From JAOADN01 sp049323795 (GTDB taxonomy: Bacteria > Pseudomonadota > Alphaproteobacteria > Rhodobacterales > Rhodobacteraceae): a stretch of DNA of 64,000 bases. The notes beneath the pieces were generated by a model. It was not told the origin of the DNA and did no database searches. It saw only the letters and a list, made by a program, of their open reading frames with translations. Of this stretch, positions 17,109-25,315 are shown piece by piece. Numbering within the stretch: the stretch's first letter is position 1; every line of letters starts with the position of its first letter. The stretch is from positions 148,072 through 212,071 of the forward strand of contig JBMOOH010000005.1 in assembly GCA_049323795.1 (NCBI GenBank), read 5' to 3'. A program made the position numbers and the translations under genes.

Positions 17109-17512
17109 TCCCGTTCCCCCATGTCGTCGAAGACGGATTTCGCGATCTCGAGCGCCCTGGTCATCGCCGGAAGGCCCGCGAAGACCGACATCTGGTAGAT
17201 GACTTCCGCGATCTCGCGCTGGGTCGCGCCCGCCTCGACCGCGTGGCGGATCGTCAGCCTGATCTGCGGCTCTCCTTGAGCGCCGAGAACGGTCAGCGCG
17301 CCGAGCGTCAGGAGAAGCCGCGTCCGGGCATCCAGCCCCTCGCGGTTGAAGGTGCGGCCGAACCATGCCTCCATCATGTCCTTGGTCAGCGTCGGCATGA
17401 ACTTGTCGAAGCCCGCCGGATTGAAGGTCTCGAGCGCCGGATTGAAGGCGCGGGCCATCTCCTGGCCCTGCTCCAGCATCTGCGCGAAGAGCTTCTGGAA
17501 GGCGTCGGTCAC
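17105..17512 (-). CDS. Carboxymuconolactone decarboxylase (CMD) family protein inside the nuo operon
   Basis: 135 aa. The CMD fold is recognisable from RTRLLLTLGALTVLGAQGE and from IRHAVEAGATQREIAEVIYQ. There is no cysteine at all, so it cannot be an AhpD-like disulfide reductase; it resembles the gamma-carboxymuconolactone decarboxylase branch. Start is GTG at 17512 with GGAAGGAAAG upstream. Its TGA overlaps the nuoJ ATG, so its synthesis is coupled to complex I. Its function there is unknown to me; the position suggests an assembly or metabolic link but does not prove one. Confidence 0.8.
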   Translation of the reverse strand: MTDAFQKLFAQMLEQGQEMARAFNPALETFNPAGFDKFMPTLTKDMMEAWFGRTFNREGLDARTRLLLTLGALTVLGAQGEPQIRLTIRHAVEAGATQREIAEVIYQMSVFAGLPAMTRALEIAKSVFDDMGERE

Positions 17513-17554
17513 GACTTTCCTTCCTTCCCCCGCCGCCGCGCGACGGCAGCGCCC

Positions 17555-17606
17555 GCCCGTCCTTCGGGCTTTCGCCGCGCCACCGGCGCGACGGTCCCTT
17601 CGGACC
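17555..17606. other. Three consecutive hairpins in the nuoI-CMD spacer
   Basis: Stem-loops GCCCG/CGGGC (17555-17569), CGCGCC/GGCGCG (17576-17590) and GGTCC/GGACC (17593-17606) follow each other within 52 bp in the 175-bp spacer between nuoI and the CMD-family gene. None is followed by a T-run in the direction of transcription. Confidence 0.65.
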
Positions 17607-17687
17607 CTCGGGGCGGCAAGCGATGCGCCCGCCCCGCGTGCCGGGAGCACCCGTTGCCGTACAGGTCGTCAGAAGTGCAGCGCGGGA

Positions 17688-18182
17688 TCATCTGTACGGC
17701 GCGTCCATCTCGAGGTTGCGCGCAATCGCCGCCTCCCAGCGCGCGCCGTTCTCGAGAAGCTTCTCCTTGGTGTAGAAGAGCTCCTCGCGCGTTTCGGTCG
17801 CGAATTCGAGGTTCGGCCCCTCGACGATCGCATCGACCGGGCAGGCCTCCTGGCAGAAGCCGCAGTAGATGCACTTCGTCATGTCGATGTCATAGCGCGT
17901 CGTGCGGCGGCTGCCGTCCTCGCGCGGTTCGGCGTCGATGGTGATCGCCTGCGCGGGACAGATCGCCTCGCAGAGCTTGCAGGCGATGCAGCGCTCCTCG
18001 CCGTTCGGATAGCGCCGCAGCGCATGTTCGCCCCGGAACCGGGGCGACAGCGGCCCGCGTTCGTGGGGGTAGTTGATCGTCGCCTTGGGCGCGAAGAAAT
18101 ACCTCATCCCAAGGCCGAAGCCCCTGATGAAGTCCCACAGCAGGAAATACTTGGTCGCGCGGGTCCAGTCGATCTGCGTCAT
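17688..18182 (-). CDS. nuoI: NADH-quinone oxidoreductase subunit I
   Basis: 164 aa peripheral-arm subunit holding two [4Fe-4S] clusters (N6a, N6b) in CIACKLCEAICP and CIYCGFCQEACP. The N-terminal helix LLWDFIRGFGLGMRYFF packs on the membrane arm. Start ATG at 18182, one base after the nuoH stop. Length is standard. Confidence 0.97.
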   Translation of the reverse strand: MTQIDWTRATKYFLLWDFIRGFGLGMRYFFAPKATINYPHERGPLSPRFRGEHALRRYPNGEERCIACKLCEAICPAQAITIDAEPREDGSRRTTRYDIDMTKCIYCGFCQEACPVDAIVEGPNLEFATETREELFYTKEKLLENGARWEAAIARNLEMDAPYR

Positions 18183-18183
18183 C

Positions 18184-19221
18184 TCACCCCCCCACGGCCC
18201 AGCGCGCCCAGAAGCCGCCGAGCACCTCGAACTTCGCCAGGAATGCGATCAGGACGACCCAGCCGATGGACATCGGCAGGAACACCTTCCAGCCGATCCG
18301 CATGAGCTGGTCGTAGCGGTAGCGCGGCACGATCGCCTTCACCATCGCGAAGAGGAAGAAGAAGAACGCCATCTTCGCGACCATCCAGACCGGCCCGTCG
18401 GGCAGGCCGGGGATGGGGGAAAGCCAGCCGCCGAAGAAGAGAAGCGCCGTCAGCGCGCACATCAGGAAAATCGCGATGTATTCGCCCGCCATGAAGAGGA
18501 GGAACGGCGTCGACGAGTATTCGACCTGATAGCCCGCCACGAGTTCGCTCTCCGCCTCGGGCAGGTCGAAGGGCGGGCGGTTCGTCTCGGCCAGCGCGCT
18601 GATGAAGAACAGCGCCACCATCGGCAGGTGCGGCAGCCAGAACCAGCCGAAGAGACCGTACCTGGTATCCTGCGCCGCGACGATCTGCGAGAAGTTGAGC
18701 GATCCTGCCGAGATGATGACGCCGACGATGATGAAGCCGAGCGACACCTCGTAGGAGATCATCTGCGCCGCCGAGCGGAGGCTCCCGAGGAACGGGTATT
18801 TCGAGTTCGACGCCCAGCCCCCCATGATGACCCCGTACACTTCCAGCGACGAGATTGCGAAGATGTAGAGGATCGCCACATTGATGTTCGAGAGCACCCA
18901 GCCCTCACCGAAGGGAATCACCGCCCAGGCGATCATGGCAAGGACGAAGGACAGAACCGGCGCGAGAAAGAAGACGAACTTGTCGGCGCCCGCCGGCACG
19001 ACGACTTCCTTCACCACGTATTTCAGCGCGTCCGCGACCGACTGGAGCAGCCCCCACGGTCCGACCACGTTCGGCCCCCGGCGCATCTGCACCGCGGCCC
19101 AGATCTTGCGGTCGCCATAGACGAGGAACAGCAGCGAGATCATCACGAAGGCGATGACCAGGAGGCCCTGCGCCACGATGAGGAGCAGCGTCCCGAAGGG
19201 TGTCGTCAGAAACTCGGCCAT
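18184..19221 (-). CDS. nuoH: NADH-quinone oxidoreductase subunit H
   Basis: 345 aa, about eight transmembrane helices; forms much of the quinone-binding chamber of complex I. Conserved blocks are RRGPNVVGPWGLLQSVADAL and LPEAESELVAGYQVEYSS, the acidic loop facing the quinone channel. Start ATG at 19221. It follows a small lipoprotein gene by 15 bp. Confidence 0.97.
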   Translation of the reverse strand: MAEFLTTPFGTLLLIVAQGLLVIAFVMISLLFLVYGDRKIWAAVQMRRGPNVVGPWGLLQSVADALKYVVKEVVVPAGADKFVFFLAPVLSFVLAMIAWAVIPFGEGWVLSNINVAILYIFAISSLEVYGVIMGGWASNSKYPFLGSLRSAAQMISYEVSLGFIIVGVIISAGSLNFSQIVAAQDTRYGLFGWFWLPHLPMVALFFISALAETNRPPFDLPEAESELVAGYQVEYSSTPFLLFMAGEYIAIFLMCALTALLFFGGWLSPIPGLPDGPVWMVAKMAFFFFLFAMVKAIVPRYRYDQLMRIGWKVFLPMSIGWVVLIAFLAKFEVLGGFWARWAVGG

Positions 19222-19236
19222 CGTTCCCTTCCGTCC

Positions 19237-19641
19237 TCAGACCGTCGGAATTCCCCGTTCTTCGCAGTCTGCCGCAGCCACTTCCGCATCGATCGAAGCA
19301 ACTCCGCCCGGCAGTCCCGGCGAGATGGTGTAAACAGCATCCGCCGTCCAAACGCCACCCTTCTCGGCCACTTTCGTGCGAACGTGCCGCACGAATCCGA
19401 AATCCTGCGCCAGCGCATATCCGACGGCCCCGCAGCGCGCATAGGCGGCGACGGCGTCCCTGCCGGCACCGCGTCCCTGCATCTCGGCCCGGAACGCAAA
19501 GAGCCCGGCATCGACCGGGGTCACGGTAACGCCCTTGTAGGACGCGCGGCCAGCGACCTGCTCCCCCCCGCTTGCGGCACAGGCCGAAAGCGCAGGGAAG
19601 ACGCCTGCCAGAAGCAGACCCGCCGCGAACCCCTTGCCCAT
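19237..19641 (-). CDS. Small lipoprotein between nuoG and nuoH
   Basis: 134 aa. MGKGFAAGLLLAGVFPALSA is a signal peptide ending in a lipobox, LSAC, with the lipidated cysteine at position 21. The mature part (GVTVTPVDAGLFAFRAEMQG and onwards) has three further cysteines and no family I can name. It starts 2 bp after the nuoG stop and lies entirely between nuoG and nuoH. A lipid-anchored periplasmic partner of complex I, or a passenger gene, are both possible. Confidence 0.75.
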   Translation of the reverse strand: MGKGFAAGLLLAGVFPALSACAASGGEQVAGRASYKGVTVTPVDAGLFAFRAEMQGRGAGRDAVAAYARCGAVGYALAQDFGFVRHVRTKVAEKGGVWTADAVYTISPGLPGGVASIDAEVAAADCEERGIPTV

Positions 19642-19643
19642 CG

Positions 19644-21656
19644 TCACTCTGCCGCCATCGGCGTGCCCGCCCGCCGCTCCGCCGCCATTGCCGAAAGCTC
19701 GGCCATCAGCGCCGAGGCCCGCGCGATCGGATTGGTGAGGTAGAAGTCGCGGACCGCGGTGCGGAAGGGCGCATCCCCCAGCCTGCCCGCCGCGACCGGA
19801 ACCCATGCGGGTTCCGCAACCCTGTCGACCGCGGCCAGATGCGGATGCGCTGCCACCAGCGCCCGCCGCAGACCGGCAAGCGAATCCCACGGCTGCGCCG
19901 AACCGACTTCGGCCGAGAGCGCCCGCAGGATCGCCCAGTTCTCCTTGGCATCGCCCGGCGGCAGGCCGGCGCGAAGCGCGAGTTGCGGGCGGCCCTCGGT
20001 GTTGACGAAAAGGCCGTCCTCCTCGGTCCAGGCGGCAGCGGGCAGGATGATGTCCGCCCGGTGCGCGCCGCGGTCCCCGTGGCTGCCCTGGTAGACCACC
20101 ACAGGACCCGCCGCGATGTCGACCTCGTCGGCACCGAGGTTGAAGATCACCTCGGCGCCGTCGATCGCCGCCGCGAGGCCGCCTTCGGTCACGGCGCCGA
20201 CATCCATCGCACCGACGCGCGACGCCGCCGTGTGAAGGACCAGAAGCTTGCCGCCCGACGCCTCGGCGATCTTCATCGCGTGGCCCAGAACCGCCGCGCC
20301 GTCCGCTTCGGCCAGTGCGCCCTGCCCCACGATGACGATGCCGCCGCGCCCCGAAAGGTCCGACGCCGCGACCTTTGCCAGCGCCGACCGGTCGGTGCCG
20401 ATATGGGCATGGTCGTAGGTCAGGTCGGCAGCAGGCCCGATCAGGCCGACCTGGGCCCCCTTCAGCCAGGCCTTGCGGATGCGCGCGTTCAGCACCGGCA
20501 CCTCGTCGCGCGGATTGGTGCCGACAAGCAGGATCGTCTTCGCGCCGTCGATCTCCTCGATCCGCGCCGTGCCCACATAGGCCGAGCGGTTGCCCGCCGG
20601 CAGCTTCGCGCCGTCCGTCCGGCACTCGACGCGGCCCCCGATCCCCTCGATGAGCCGCTTGAGCGCAAAGGCCGCCTCGACCGGGGCGAGATCGCCGACA
20701 AGGCCCGCGACCTTTCTGCCTTTCAAGGCCTTCGCAGCGGCGGCCAGCGCCTCAGGCCACGACGCCTTCCGCAGCTTTCCGTCCTCGCGGATGTAAGGCA
20801 CGTCCAGCCGCTGCCGCCTGAGCCCGTCCCAGACGAACCGCGTCTTGTCGGAAATCCATTCCTCGTTCACGCCGTCATGGTTGCGCGGCAGGATGCGCAT
20901 GACCTCGCGGCCCTTGGTGTCCACCCGGATGTTGGACCCCAGCGCGTCCATCACGTCGATGGTCTCGGTCTTGGTCAGCTCCCACGGCCGGGCGGTGAAG
21001 GCGTAGGGCTTGGAGACCAGCGCCCCGACCGGGCAGAGGTCGATGATGTTGCCCTGCAGGTTCGAATCGAGCGTCCGGTTCAGATACGACGTGATCTCCG
21101 CATCCTCGCCGCGTCCGGTCTGGCCCATCTGGGTGATCCCCGCCACCTCCGTGGTGAAGCGCACGCAGCGGGTGCAGGAAATGCAGCGCGTCATATGCGT
21201 CTCGACCAGCGGCCCGAGGTTCAGGTCCTCCGAGGCCCGCTTCGGCTCGCGGTAGCGTGAGAAGTCCACGCCATAGGCCATCGCCTGATCCTGCAGGTCG
21301 CATTCGCCGCCCTGGTCGCAGATCGGGCAGTCGAGCGGATGGTTGATGAGCAGGAACTCCATCACCCCCTCGCGCGCCTTCCTCACCATGGGCGAATTCG
21401 TCCTGATGACCGAGGGTTCGCCGTTCGGACCGGGGCGAAGGTCCCTGACCTGCATCGCGCAGGATGCGGTGGGCTTCGGCGGGCCACCCACGACCTCGAC
21501 CAGGCACATCCGGCAGTTCCCGGCGATGCTCAGACGCTCGTGATAGCAGAACCGCGGAACCTCGATCCCCGCCTGCTCGCAGGCCTGGATCAGGGTGAGG
21601 CCGGGATCGACCTCGATCTCGCGTCCGTCGATGATGATCTTGCGAAGGGCTGCCAT
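19644..21656 (-). CDS. nuoG: NADH-quinone oxidoreductase subunit G
   Basis: 670 aa peripheral-arm subunit. N-terminal [2Fe-2S] ligands are Cys37, Cys48, Cys51 and Cys66 (FCYHERLSIAGNCRMC); then the His/Cys cluster site HPLDCPICDQGGECDLQ and a [4Fe-4S] site CISCTRCVRF. The rest is a degenerate molybdopterin-oxidoreductase domain of the short alphaproteobacterial/mitochondrial type. ATG at 21656 directly follows a TGA of a doubtful upstream frame. Confidence 0.97.
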   Translation of the reverse strand: MAALRKIIIDGREIEVDPGLTLIQACEQAGIEVPRFCYHERLSIAGNCRMCLVEVVGGPPKPTASCAMQVRDLRPGPNGEPSVIRTNSPMVRKAREGVMEFLLINHPLDCPICDQGGECDLQDQAMAYGVDFSRYREPKRASEDLNLGPLVETHMTRCISCTRCVRFTTEVAGITQMGQTGRGEDAEITSYLNRTLDSNLQGNIIDLCPVGALVSKPYAFTARPWELTKTETIDVMDALGSNIRVDTKGREVMRILPRNHDGVNEEWISDKTRFVWDGLRRQRLDVPYIREDGKLRKASWPEALAAAAKALKGRKVAGLVGDLAPVEAAFALKRLIEGIGGRVECRTDGAKLPAGNRSAYVGTARIEEIDGAKTILLVGTNPRDEVPVLNARIRKAWLKGAQVGLIGPAADLTYDHAHIGTDRSALAKVAASDLSGRGGIVIVGQGALAEADGAAVLGHAMKIAEASGGKLLVLHTAASRVGAMDVGAVTEGGLAAAIDGAEVIFNLGADEVDIAAGPVVVYQGSHGDRGAHRADIILPAAAWTEEDGLFVNTEGRPQLALRAGLPPGDAKENWAILRALSAEVGSAQPWDSLAGLRRALVAAHPHLAAVDRVAEPAWVPVAAGRLGDAPFRTAVRDFYLTNPIARASALMAELSAMAAERRAGTPMAAE

Positions 21657-21860
21657 TCAAACCGTCTCCCCGACCTGCGCCTGCGGTGTTCCCGAGGCGC
21701 GCGGTCTTGTCAATCTCTGCACTGTCGCAAGAACCGATGCACAGGTCACGAGGAACGTGCCACGCCCGGCCACCCGTCGGCCCGGCCGGATTCCGGCGCG
21801 GGCTGTGCGCGCCTCTGCCTCGGCGCGAGGGATCCTGAAACCGGCAACGGCCATGCACAT
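21657..21860 (-). CDS. Doubtful 67-aa frame between DUF5333 gene and nuoG
   Basis: A frame begins with ATG 4 bp after the DUF5333 stop and ends with a TGA that abuts the nuoG ATG, so its spacing fits an operon gene. Its Arg/Ala/Thr-rich sequence (MCMAVAGFRIPRAEAEARTA) resembles nothing I know, and codon third positions are less GC-biased than in neighbours. The alternative is that this 208-bp stretch is a non-coding spacer. It holds a consensus TTGACA on the minus strand (21713-21708), though without a good -10 box. Confidence 0.3.
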   Translation of the reverse strand: MCMAVAGFRIPRAEAEARTARAGIRPGRRVAGRGTFLVTCASVLATVQRLTRPRASGTPQAQVGETV

Positions 21861-21864
21861 GATG

Positions 21865-22269
21865 TCAGTTCTCGTAGAGGAGGGAGCCGACAAGCGACCC
21901 CCTGGCGATCTCGGCCCGTCCGAGCGCGCACAGCCCCGCCTCGTCCGTCGCGCCGTTCGCCGCGAGGTAGTCCTCGGCCCGCGCCTTCAGCGCCGCCTTT
22001 GCCGCCGCATCGCGGACGAAGGCGTCGATCTCCTCGGACGTATAGCCCTGCGACACCGCCCATTTCCTGAGCGAGCGGAGTTCCGACCACGCCCGTATGA
22101 GGCGGCCCGAAATGTCCGGGCACCCGGCGCGGATGCGGTCGGCAATGCGGCCGGCCAGCAGCCGGTCCACCACGTAGGCGTTGTCCGACAGCGGCGGCAA
22201 CGCGCCCGCCTGCGCCGCCGCGGCGCCGGTGGAAATCAGGAGGGCGAGGATCGCGGGCCTGGGGTTCAC
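21865..22269 (-). CDS. DUF5333 domain protein of the nuo operon
   Basis: 134 aa secreted or membrane-anchored protein. The N-terminus NPRPAILALLISTGAAAAQAG is a signal peptide; the mature part shows ADRIRAGCPDISGRL, LRKWAVSQGYTSEEIDAFV and CALGRAEIARGSLVGSLL, typical of DUF5333, a family found in Rhodobacterales nuo operons. GTG at 22269 is preferred over ATG at 22287, because GGAG lies 7 nt upstream and the start then falls just after the stop of the preceding gene. Function is unknown; an envelope factor linked to complex I is an inference from position. Confidence 0.75.
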   Translation of the reverse strand: MNPRPAILALLISTGAAAAQAGALPPLSDNAYVVDRLLAGRIADRIRAGCPDISGRLIRAWSELRSLRKWAVSQGYTSEEIDAFVRDAAAKAALKARAEDYLAANGATDEAGLCALGRAEIARGSLVGSLLYEN

Positions 22270-22273
22270 GGGG

Positions 22274-22789
22274 TCACTCCGCGGCATGGGCCGTGCATTG
22301 GCGGGTCTGCCAGAGACGGGCCTGTTCCAGATGCGCCCAGCCGAAGGCATGGTCGCTGTCACCATGTTTCTCGCGGTACGCGAGGCGTTCGAGCGCCTCG
22401 TCAATACCTGGGCGGTGCCCCACGGGCACCCGCCACATGACGAAGTGCATCTTGCCCAGGACCTCGAACCACTCGGCGCGCCGTTCGTAGAACTGCCGGT
22501 GGATGGTGTTCCAGACGAAGGCCTCCATCGACTCGACGGATTCCCAGACGGTGAGGTTGGTGATGAACTGCGCGTCGCCGTTCAGCTTGGTCCCGGTATT
22601 GCCGGTGCCGGGCTCGCCCGAGCCTTCCATCATCCAGACGAACCCCGGCATGCGGCGCCCAAGCCCGTTCACCCGGTCGAGCGCCGCCATGAATTCGGCA
22701 ACGCGGGGGTCGTCAGTGGGGGCGAGGAGGCGGCCGATGTTCAGTTCGGCGAGGTGATGGGCGGGGGTCAATTGAGCCCCCTGCAACAT
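22274..22789 (-). CDS. DUF3291 domain protein
   Basis: 171 aa. HLAELNIGRLLAPTDDPRVA at the N-terminus, then NLTVWESVESMEAFVWNTIH and WRVPVGHRPGIDEALERL, are the hallmarks of DUF3291, a dimeric alpha/beta-barrel fold (antibiotic-monooxygenase/EthD-like) with unknown reaction. ATG at 22789 is chosen because the homologous region starts a few residues later; the upstream extension runs into the large hairpin at 22815-22889. It lies between nuoF and the DUF5333 gene. Confidence 0.8.
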   Translation of the reverse strand: MLQGAQLTPAHHLAELNIGRLLAPTDDPRVAEFMAALDRVNGLGRRMPGFVWMMEGSGEPGTGNTGTKLNGDAQFITNLTVWESVESMEAFVWNTIHRQFYERRAEWFEVLGKMHFVMWRVPVGHRPGIDEALERLAYREKHGDSDHAFGWAHLEQARLWQTRQCTAHAAE

Positions 22790-22814
22790 CCAATGCCTGT
22801 GACTGGCCGGCAAA

Positions 22815-22889
22815 GCACGGGCAGCGCCCGGACCGAGGGGTGGGCGCAAAGCGCCCGCCCCGTGGGGGCGGTTCGGGCGCTGCCCGTGC
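22815..22889. other. Very large hairpin in the nuoF-DUF3291 spacer
   Basis: GCACGGGCAGCGCCCG (22815-22830) is the exact inverse of 22874-22889, a 16-bp perfect stem that extends to 21 bp with one G-U pair. Inside the loop a second stem GGGCGC-AAA-GCGCCC (22842-22856) can form, itself extendable. The first nine bases, GCACGGGCA, recur at 22894. It occupies most of the 133-bp spacer behind nuoF. There is no T-run, so attenuation or mRNA end protection is more likely than a simple terminator. Confidence 0.85.
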
Positions 22890-22922
22890 GGATGCACGGG
22901 CAAAGGGATGCGCCCCCGGACA

Positions 22923-24218
22923 TCACTCCGCCGCCAATGCCGTCACGCGACCCGTCTTCCTTGCCCTGATCCGGTCCTCGATCTCGCCCCGGAACTGCCG
23001 GATCAGGCCCTGGATCGGCCAGGCCGCCGCGTCGCCGAGGGCGCAGATCGTGTGCCCTTCGACCTGCTTCGTCACCGACAAGAGCATGTCGATCTCCTCG
23101 ACCTCCGCCTCGCCGCGCACCAGCCGCTCCATCACGCGCATCATCCAGCCGGTCCCTTCCCGGCAGGGCGTGCACTGGCCACAGCTTTCGTGCTTGTAGA
23201 ACTTCGACAGCCGCCAGATCGCCTTCACCACGTCCGTCGACTGGTCCATCACGATGATCGCGGCGGTGCCGAGGCCCGACTTCTTCTCCCGCAGCCAGTC
23301 GAAGTCCATGATCGCATCCCCGCACTCCTCGGCGCGGAGCATCGGGACGGATGACCCGCCGGGGATCACGGCCTTGAGGTTCCCCCAGCCGCCCCGGATG
23401 CCGCCGCAGTGGCGGTCGATCAGCTCCCTGAACGGGATCGACATCGCCTCTTCGACGACGCAGGGGTTGTTCACGTGGCCCGAGATCGCGAAGATCTTGG
23501 TCCCGGTGTTGTTCGGCCGCCCGAACCCCGCGAACCACGACGCGCCGCGCCGCAGGATCGTCGGCACGACTGCGATGCTCTCGACGTTGTTCACCGTCGT
23601 CGGGCAGCCGTAGAGCCCCGAACTCGCCGGGAAGGGCGGCTTCATCCGCGGCATGCCCTTCTTGCCCTCGAGGCTTTCCAGCAGTGCCGTCTCCTCGCCG
23701 CAGATATAGGCCCCGGCGCCGTGGTGCAGATAAAGATCGTAGTCGTAGCCCGAGCCGCAGGCATTCCTGCCGAGGAACCCGGCCTCGTAGGCCTCGTCGA
23801 TGGCGCGCTGCAGGCACTCGCGCTCGCGGATGTATTCGCCCCGGATGTAGATGTAGCCCGCGACGGCGCCCATCGCGAACCCGGCGATGAGACACCCCTC
23901 GACCAGCGTATGCGGGTCGTGGCGCATGATCTCGCGGTCCTTGCAGGTGCCGGGCTCGCTCTCGTCGGCGTTCACGACAAGGTAGGAGGGCCGCCCGTCC
24001 GACTGCTTCGGCATGAAGCTCCACTTGAGGCCGGTCGGGAATCCCGCCCCGCCGCGCCCGCGCAGGCCGGACGCCTTCATCTCTTCCACGATCCTGTCGC
24101 GGCCGAGCGACAGGAGATCCTTCGTCCGATCCCAGTGCCCGCGCTTCATCGCCCCACTGAGCGTGCGGTCATGCATCCCGTAGAGGTTCGTGAAGATCCG
24201 GTCCTTGTCGTCGAGCAT
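22923..24218 (-). CDS. nuoF: NADH-quinone oxidoreductase subunit F
   Basis: 431 aa subunit that binds NADH and FMN and carries cluster N3. Motifs: GRGGAGFPTGLKW (NADH/FMN loop), NADESEPGTCKDREIM, GAGAYICGEETALLESLEG and the [4Fe-4S] site SCGQCTPCREG. ATG at 24218 with AAGGA upstream gives the standard length. It follows the DUF5337 gene by 11 bp. Confidence 0.97.
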   Translation of the reverse strand: MLDDKDRIFTNLYGMHDRTLSGAMKRGHWDRTKDLLSLGRDRIVEEMKASGLRGRGGAGFPTGLKWSFMPKQSDGRPSYLVVNADESEPGTCKDREIMRHDPHTLVEGCLIAGFAMGAVAGYIYIRGEYIRERECLQRAIDEAYEAGFLGRNACGSGYDYDLYLHHGAGAYICGEETALLESLEGKKGMPRMKPPFPASSGLYGCPTTVNNVESIAVVPTILRRGASWFAGFGRPNNTGTKIFAISGHVNNPCVVEEAMSIPFRELIDRHCGGIRGGWGNLKAVIPGGSSVPMLRAEECGDAIMDFDWLREKKSGLGTAAIIVMDQSTDVVKAIWRLSKFYKHESCGQCTPCREGTGWMMRVMERLVRGEAEVEEIDMLLSVTKQVEGHTICALGDAAAWPIQGLIRQFRGEIEDRIRARKTGRVTALAAE

Positions 24219-24229
24219 CTCGGTATCCT

Positions 24230-24493
24230 TCAGTTTTTCCCGTTTTTCCGGGCCTGCCAGAGCCACCAGGTGACCACGAGGGCCCAGAAGAAGGCGGCCA
24301 GCGCCACCAGATCGAAGAGGATGGCGTAGGACGGATTCCAGCCCATCCACGCCACCAGCGCCTGCCCGCCGACCCAAAGCACCCCGGCGGACGCGATGAC
24401 GACTGCAACCACCCGCGACTGGCGGACAAGCGAACGGTCGCGCGCGGCGGGGCTGCCAGGCAGCGGGCGGTCAGGCAGCGGGCGGTCAGGCAT
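24230..24493 (-). CDS. DUF5337 small membrane protein of the nuo operon
   Basis: 87 aa. After a short Pro/Arg-rich N-terminus, two transmembrane helices are visible: VVAVVIASAGVLWVGGQALV and YAILFDLVALAAFFWALVVT. This matches DUF5337, found in Rhodobacterales nuo operons ahead of nuoF. The start overlaps the stop of the helix-hairpin-helix gene by 8 nt. A supernumerary subunit or assembly factor is possible, but not shown by the sequence. Confidence 0.75.
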   Translation of the reverse strand: MPDRPLPDRPLPGSPAARDRSLVRQSRVVAVVIASAGVLWVGGQALVAWMGWNPSYAILFDLVALAAFFWALVVTWWLWQARKNGKN

Positions 24494-25286
24494 CATGCGC
24501 CGCGTCGCGCCGGGCGGTCCCCGGCACGGAAAGGATCCGCGCCTGCCGCACCCATTCGTCCCGCGTGATGCGGCCCCGGAACCGGCCGATGCGCGCGTCG
24601 ATCTCGGCGATGTCGCGCGCCTTCCATGCGGCGATCTGGTCGAAGTGCCAGATGCCTTCGGCATTGAGCATCGCCTCGAGCACGGGACCGATCCCGCGGA
24701 TGAGCTTCAGGTCGTCCGCCCGCCCGCCACGCGGCCCGGCAAGCCGCGATACCGGCGCCGCTCCGGGTGCCGGTGCCGCGTCGTGCGTGCGCGCGACGGC
24801 TCCGAGGAGGCCGCGCTCGGTGGGGGTGCGGCGCGGGACCGGCTTGGCCGCCGCGCCCCTGGCAACCTGCGGAACGGACGACGGGGCAAGGGCCCCCGGC
24901 CGGGCCGGATCGGGCGGCAGGCCGGTCCCGGCCTCCAGGTCCGGCATGGCCGGAGCGCCCGTCGTCCCGCCGGCCGGAGCGGCGGCGGTCTCCGGGACGA
25001 AGCCGGCCGGATCATCGCCGGACCCGCCCAGCGCAGTGTCACGGGGCGGCAGCCTTCGCTCCAGATCGGACCGATCCGGCGGCGTCCCGGTCCGGCCCGC
25101 CGCGCCCGTGCAGAAGGCCCAGGTGACAAACATGCCGGACGCCAGCATCAGACCGACGCCGATCGCGATGCACCAGAGCAGCGGCAAATACGCGAAAAGC
25201 CGGAGCATGACGGCCACGAGTCCGCCGAATGCGGTCGCCGCCGCCCAACTCCTGCGCCTGCAATCGCCATATGCCCAGTCCTGCAC
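24486..25286 (-). CDS. Membrane protein with C-terminal helix-hairpin-helix domain, in nuo operon
   Basis: 266 aa. Residues about 15-60 hold two hydrophobic helices (AATAFGGLVAVMLRLFAYLP and CIAIGVGLMLASGMFVTWAF), followed by a long Pro/Ala-rich linker and a C-terminal domain from about 191 (DDLKLIRGIGPVLEAMLNAE). That domain has the GIGP turn of helix-hairpin-helix/Rad51-N-like folds and closely resembles the C-terminus of NuoE encoded next door. GTG at 25286 has GGAGG upstream. Some databases call such proteins a complex I 41-kDa subunit or flap-endonuclease-like; neither role is shown here. Confidence 0.75.
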   Translation of the reverse strand: MQDWAYGDCRRRSWAAATAFGGLVAVMLRLFAYLPLLWCIAIGVGLMLASGMFVTWAFCTGAAGRTGTPPDRSDLERRLPPRDTALGGSGDDPAGFVPETAAAPAGGTTGAPAMPDLEAGTGLPPDPARPGALAPSSVPQVARGAAAKPVPRRTPTERGLLGAVARTHDAAPAPGAAPVSRLAGPRGGRADDLKLIRGIGPVLEAMLNAEGIWHFDQIAAWKARDIAEIDARIGRFRGRITRDEWVRQARILSVPGTARRDAAHDA

Positions 25287-25315
25287 CAGTCCGATTCCTC
25301 CGCGCCGGACGCCGG

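Noticed and set aside
21708..21713. Consensus TTGACA upstream of nuoG as an internal promoter
   Set aside because: No acceptable -10 hexamer at 16-18 bp, so it is only mentioned and not called.
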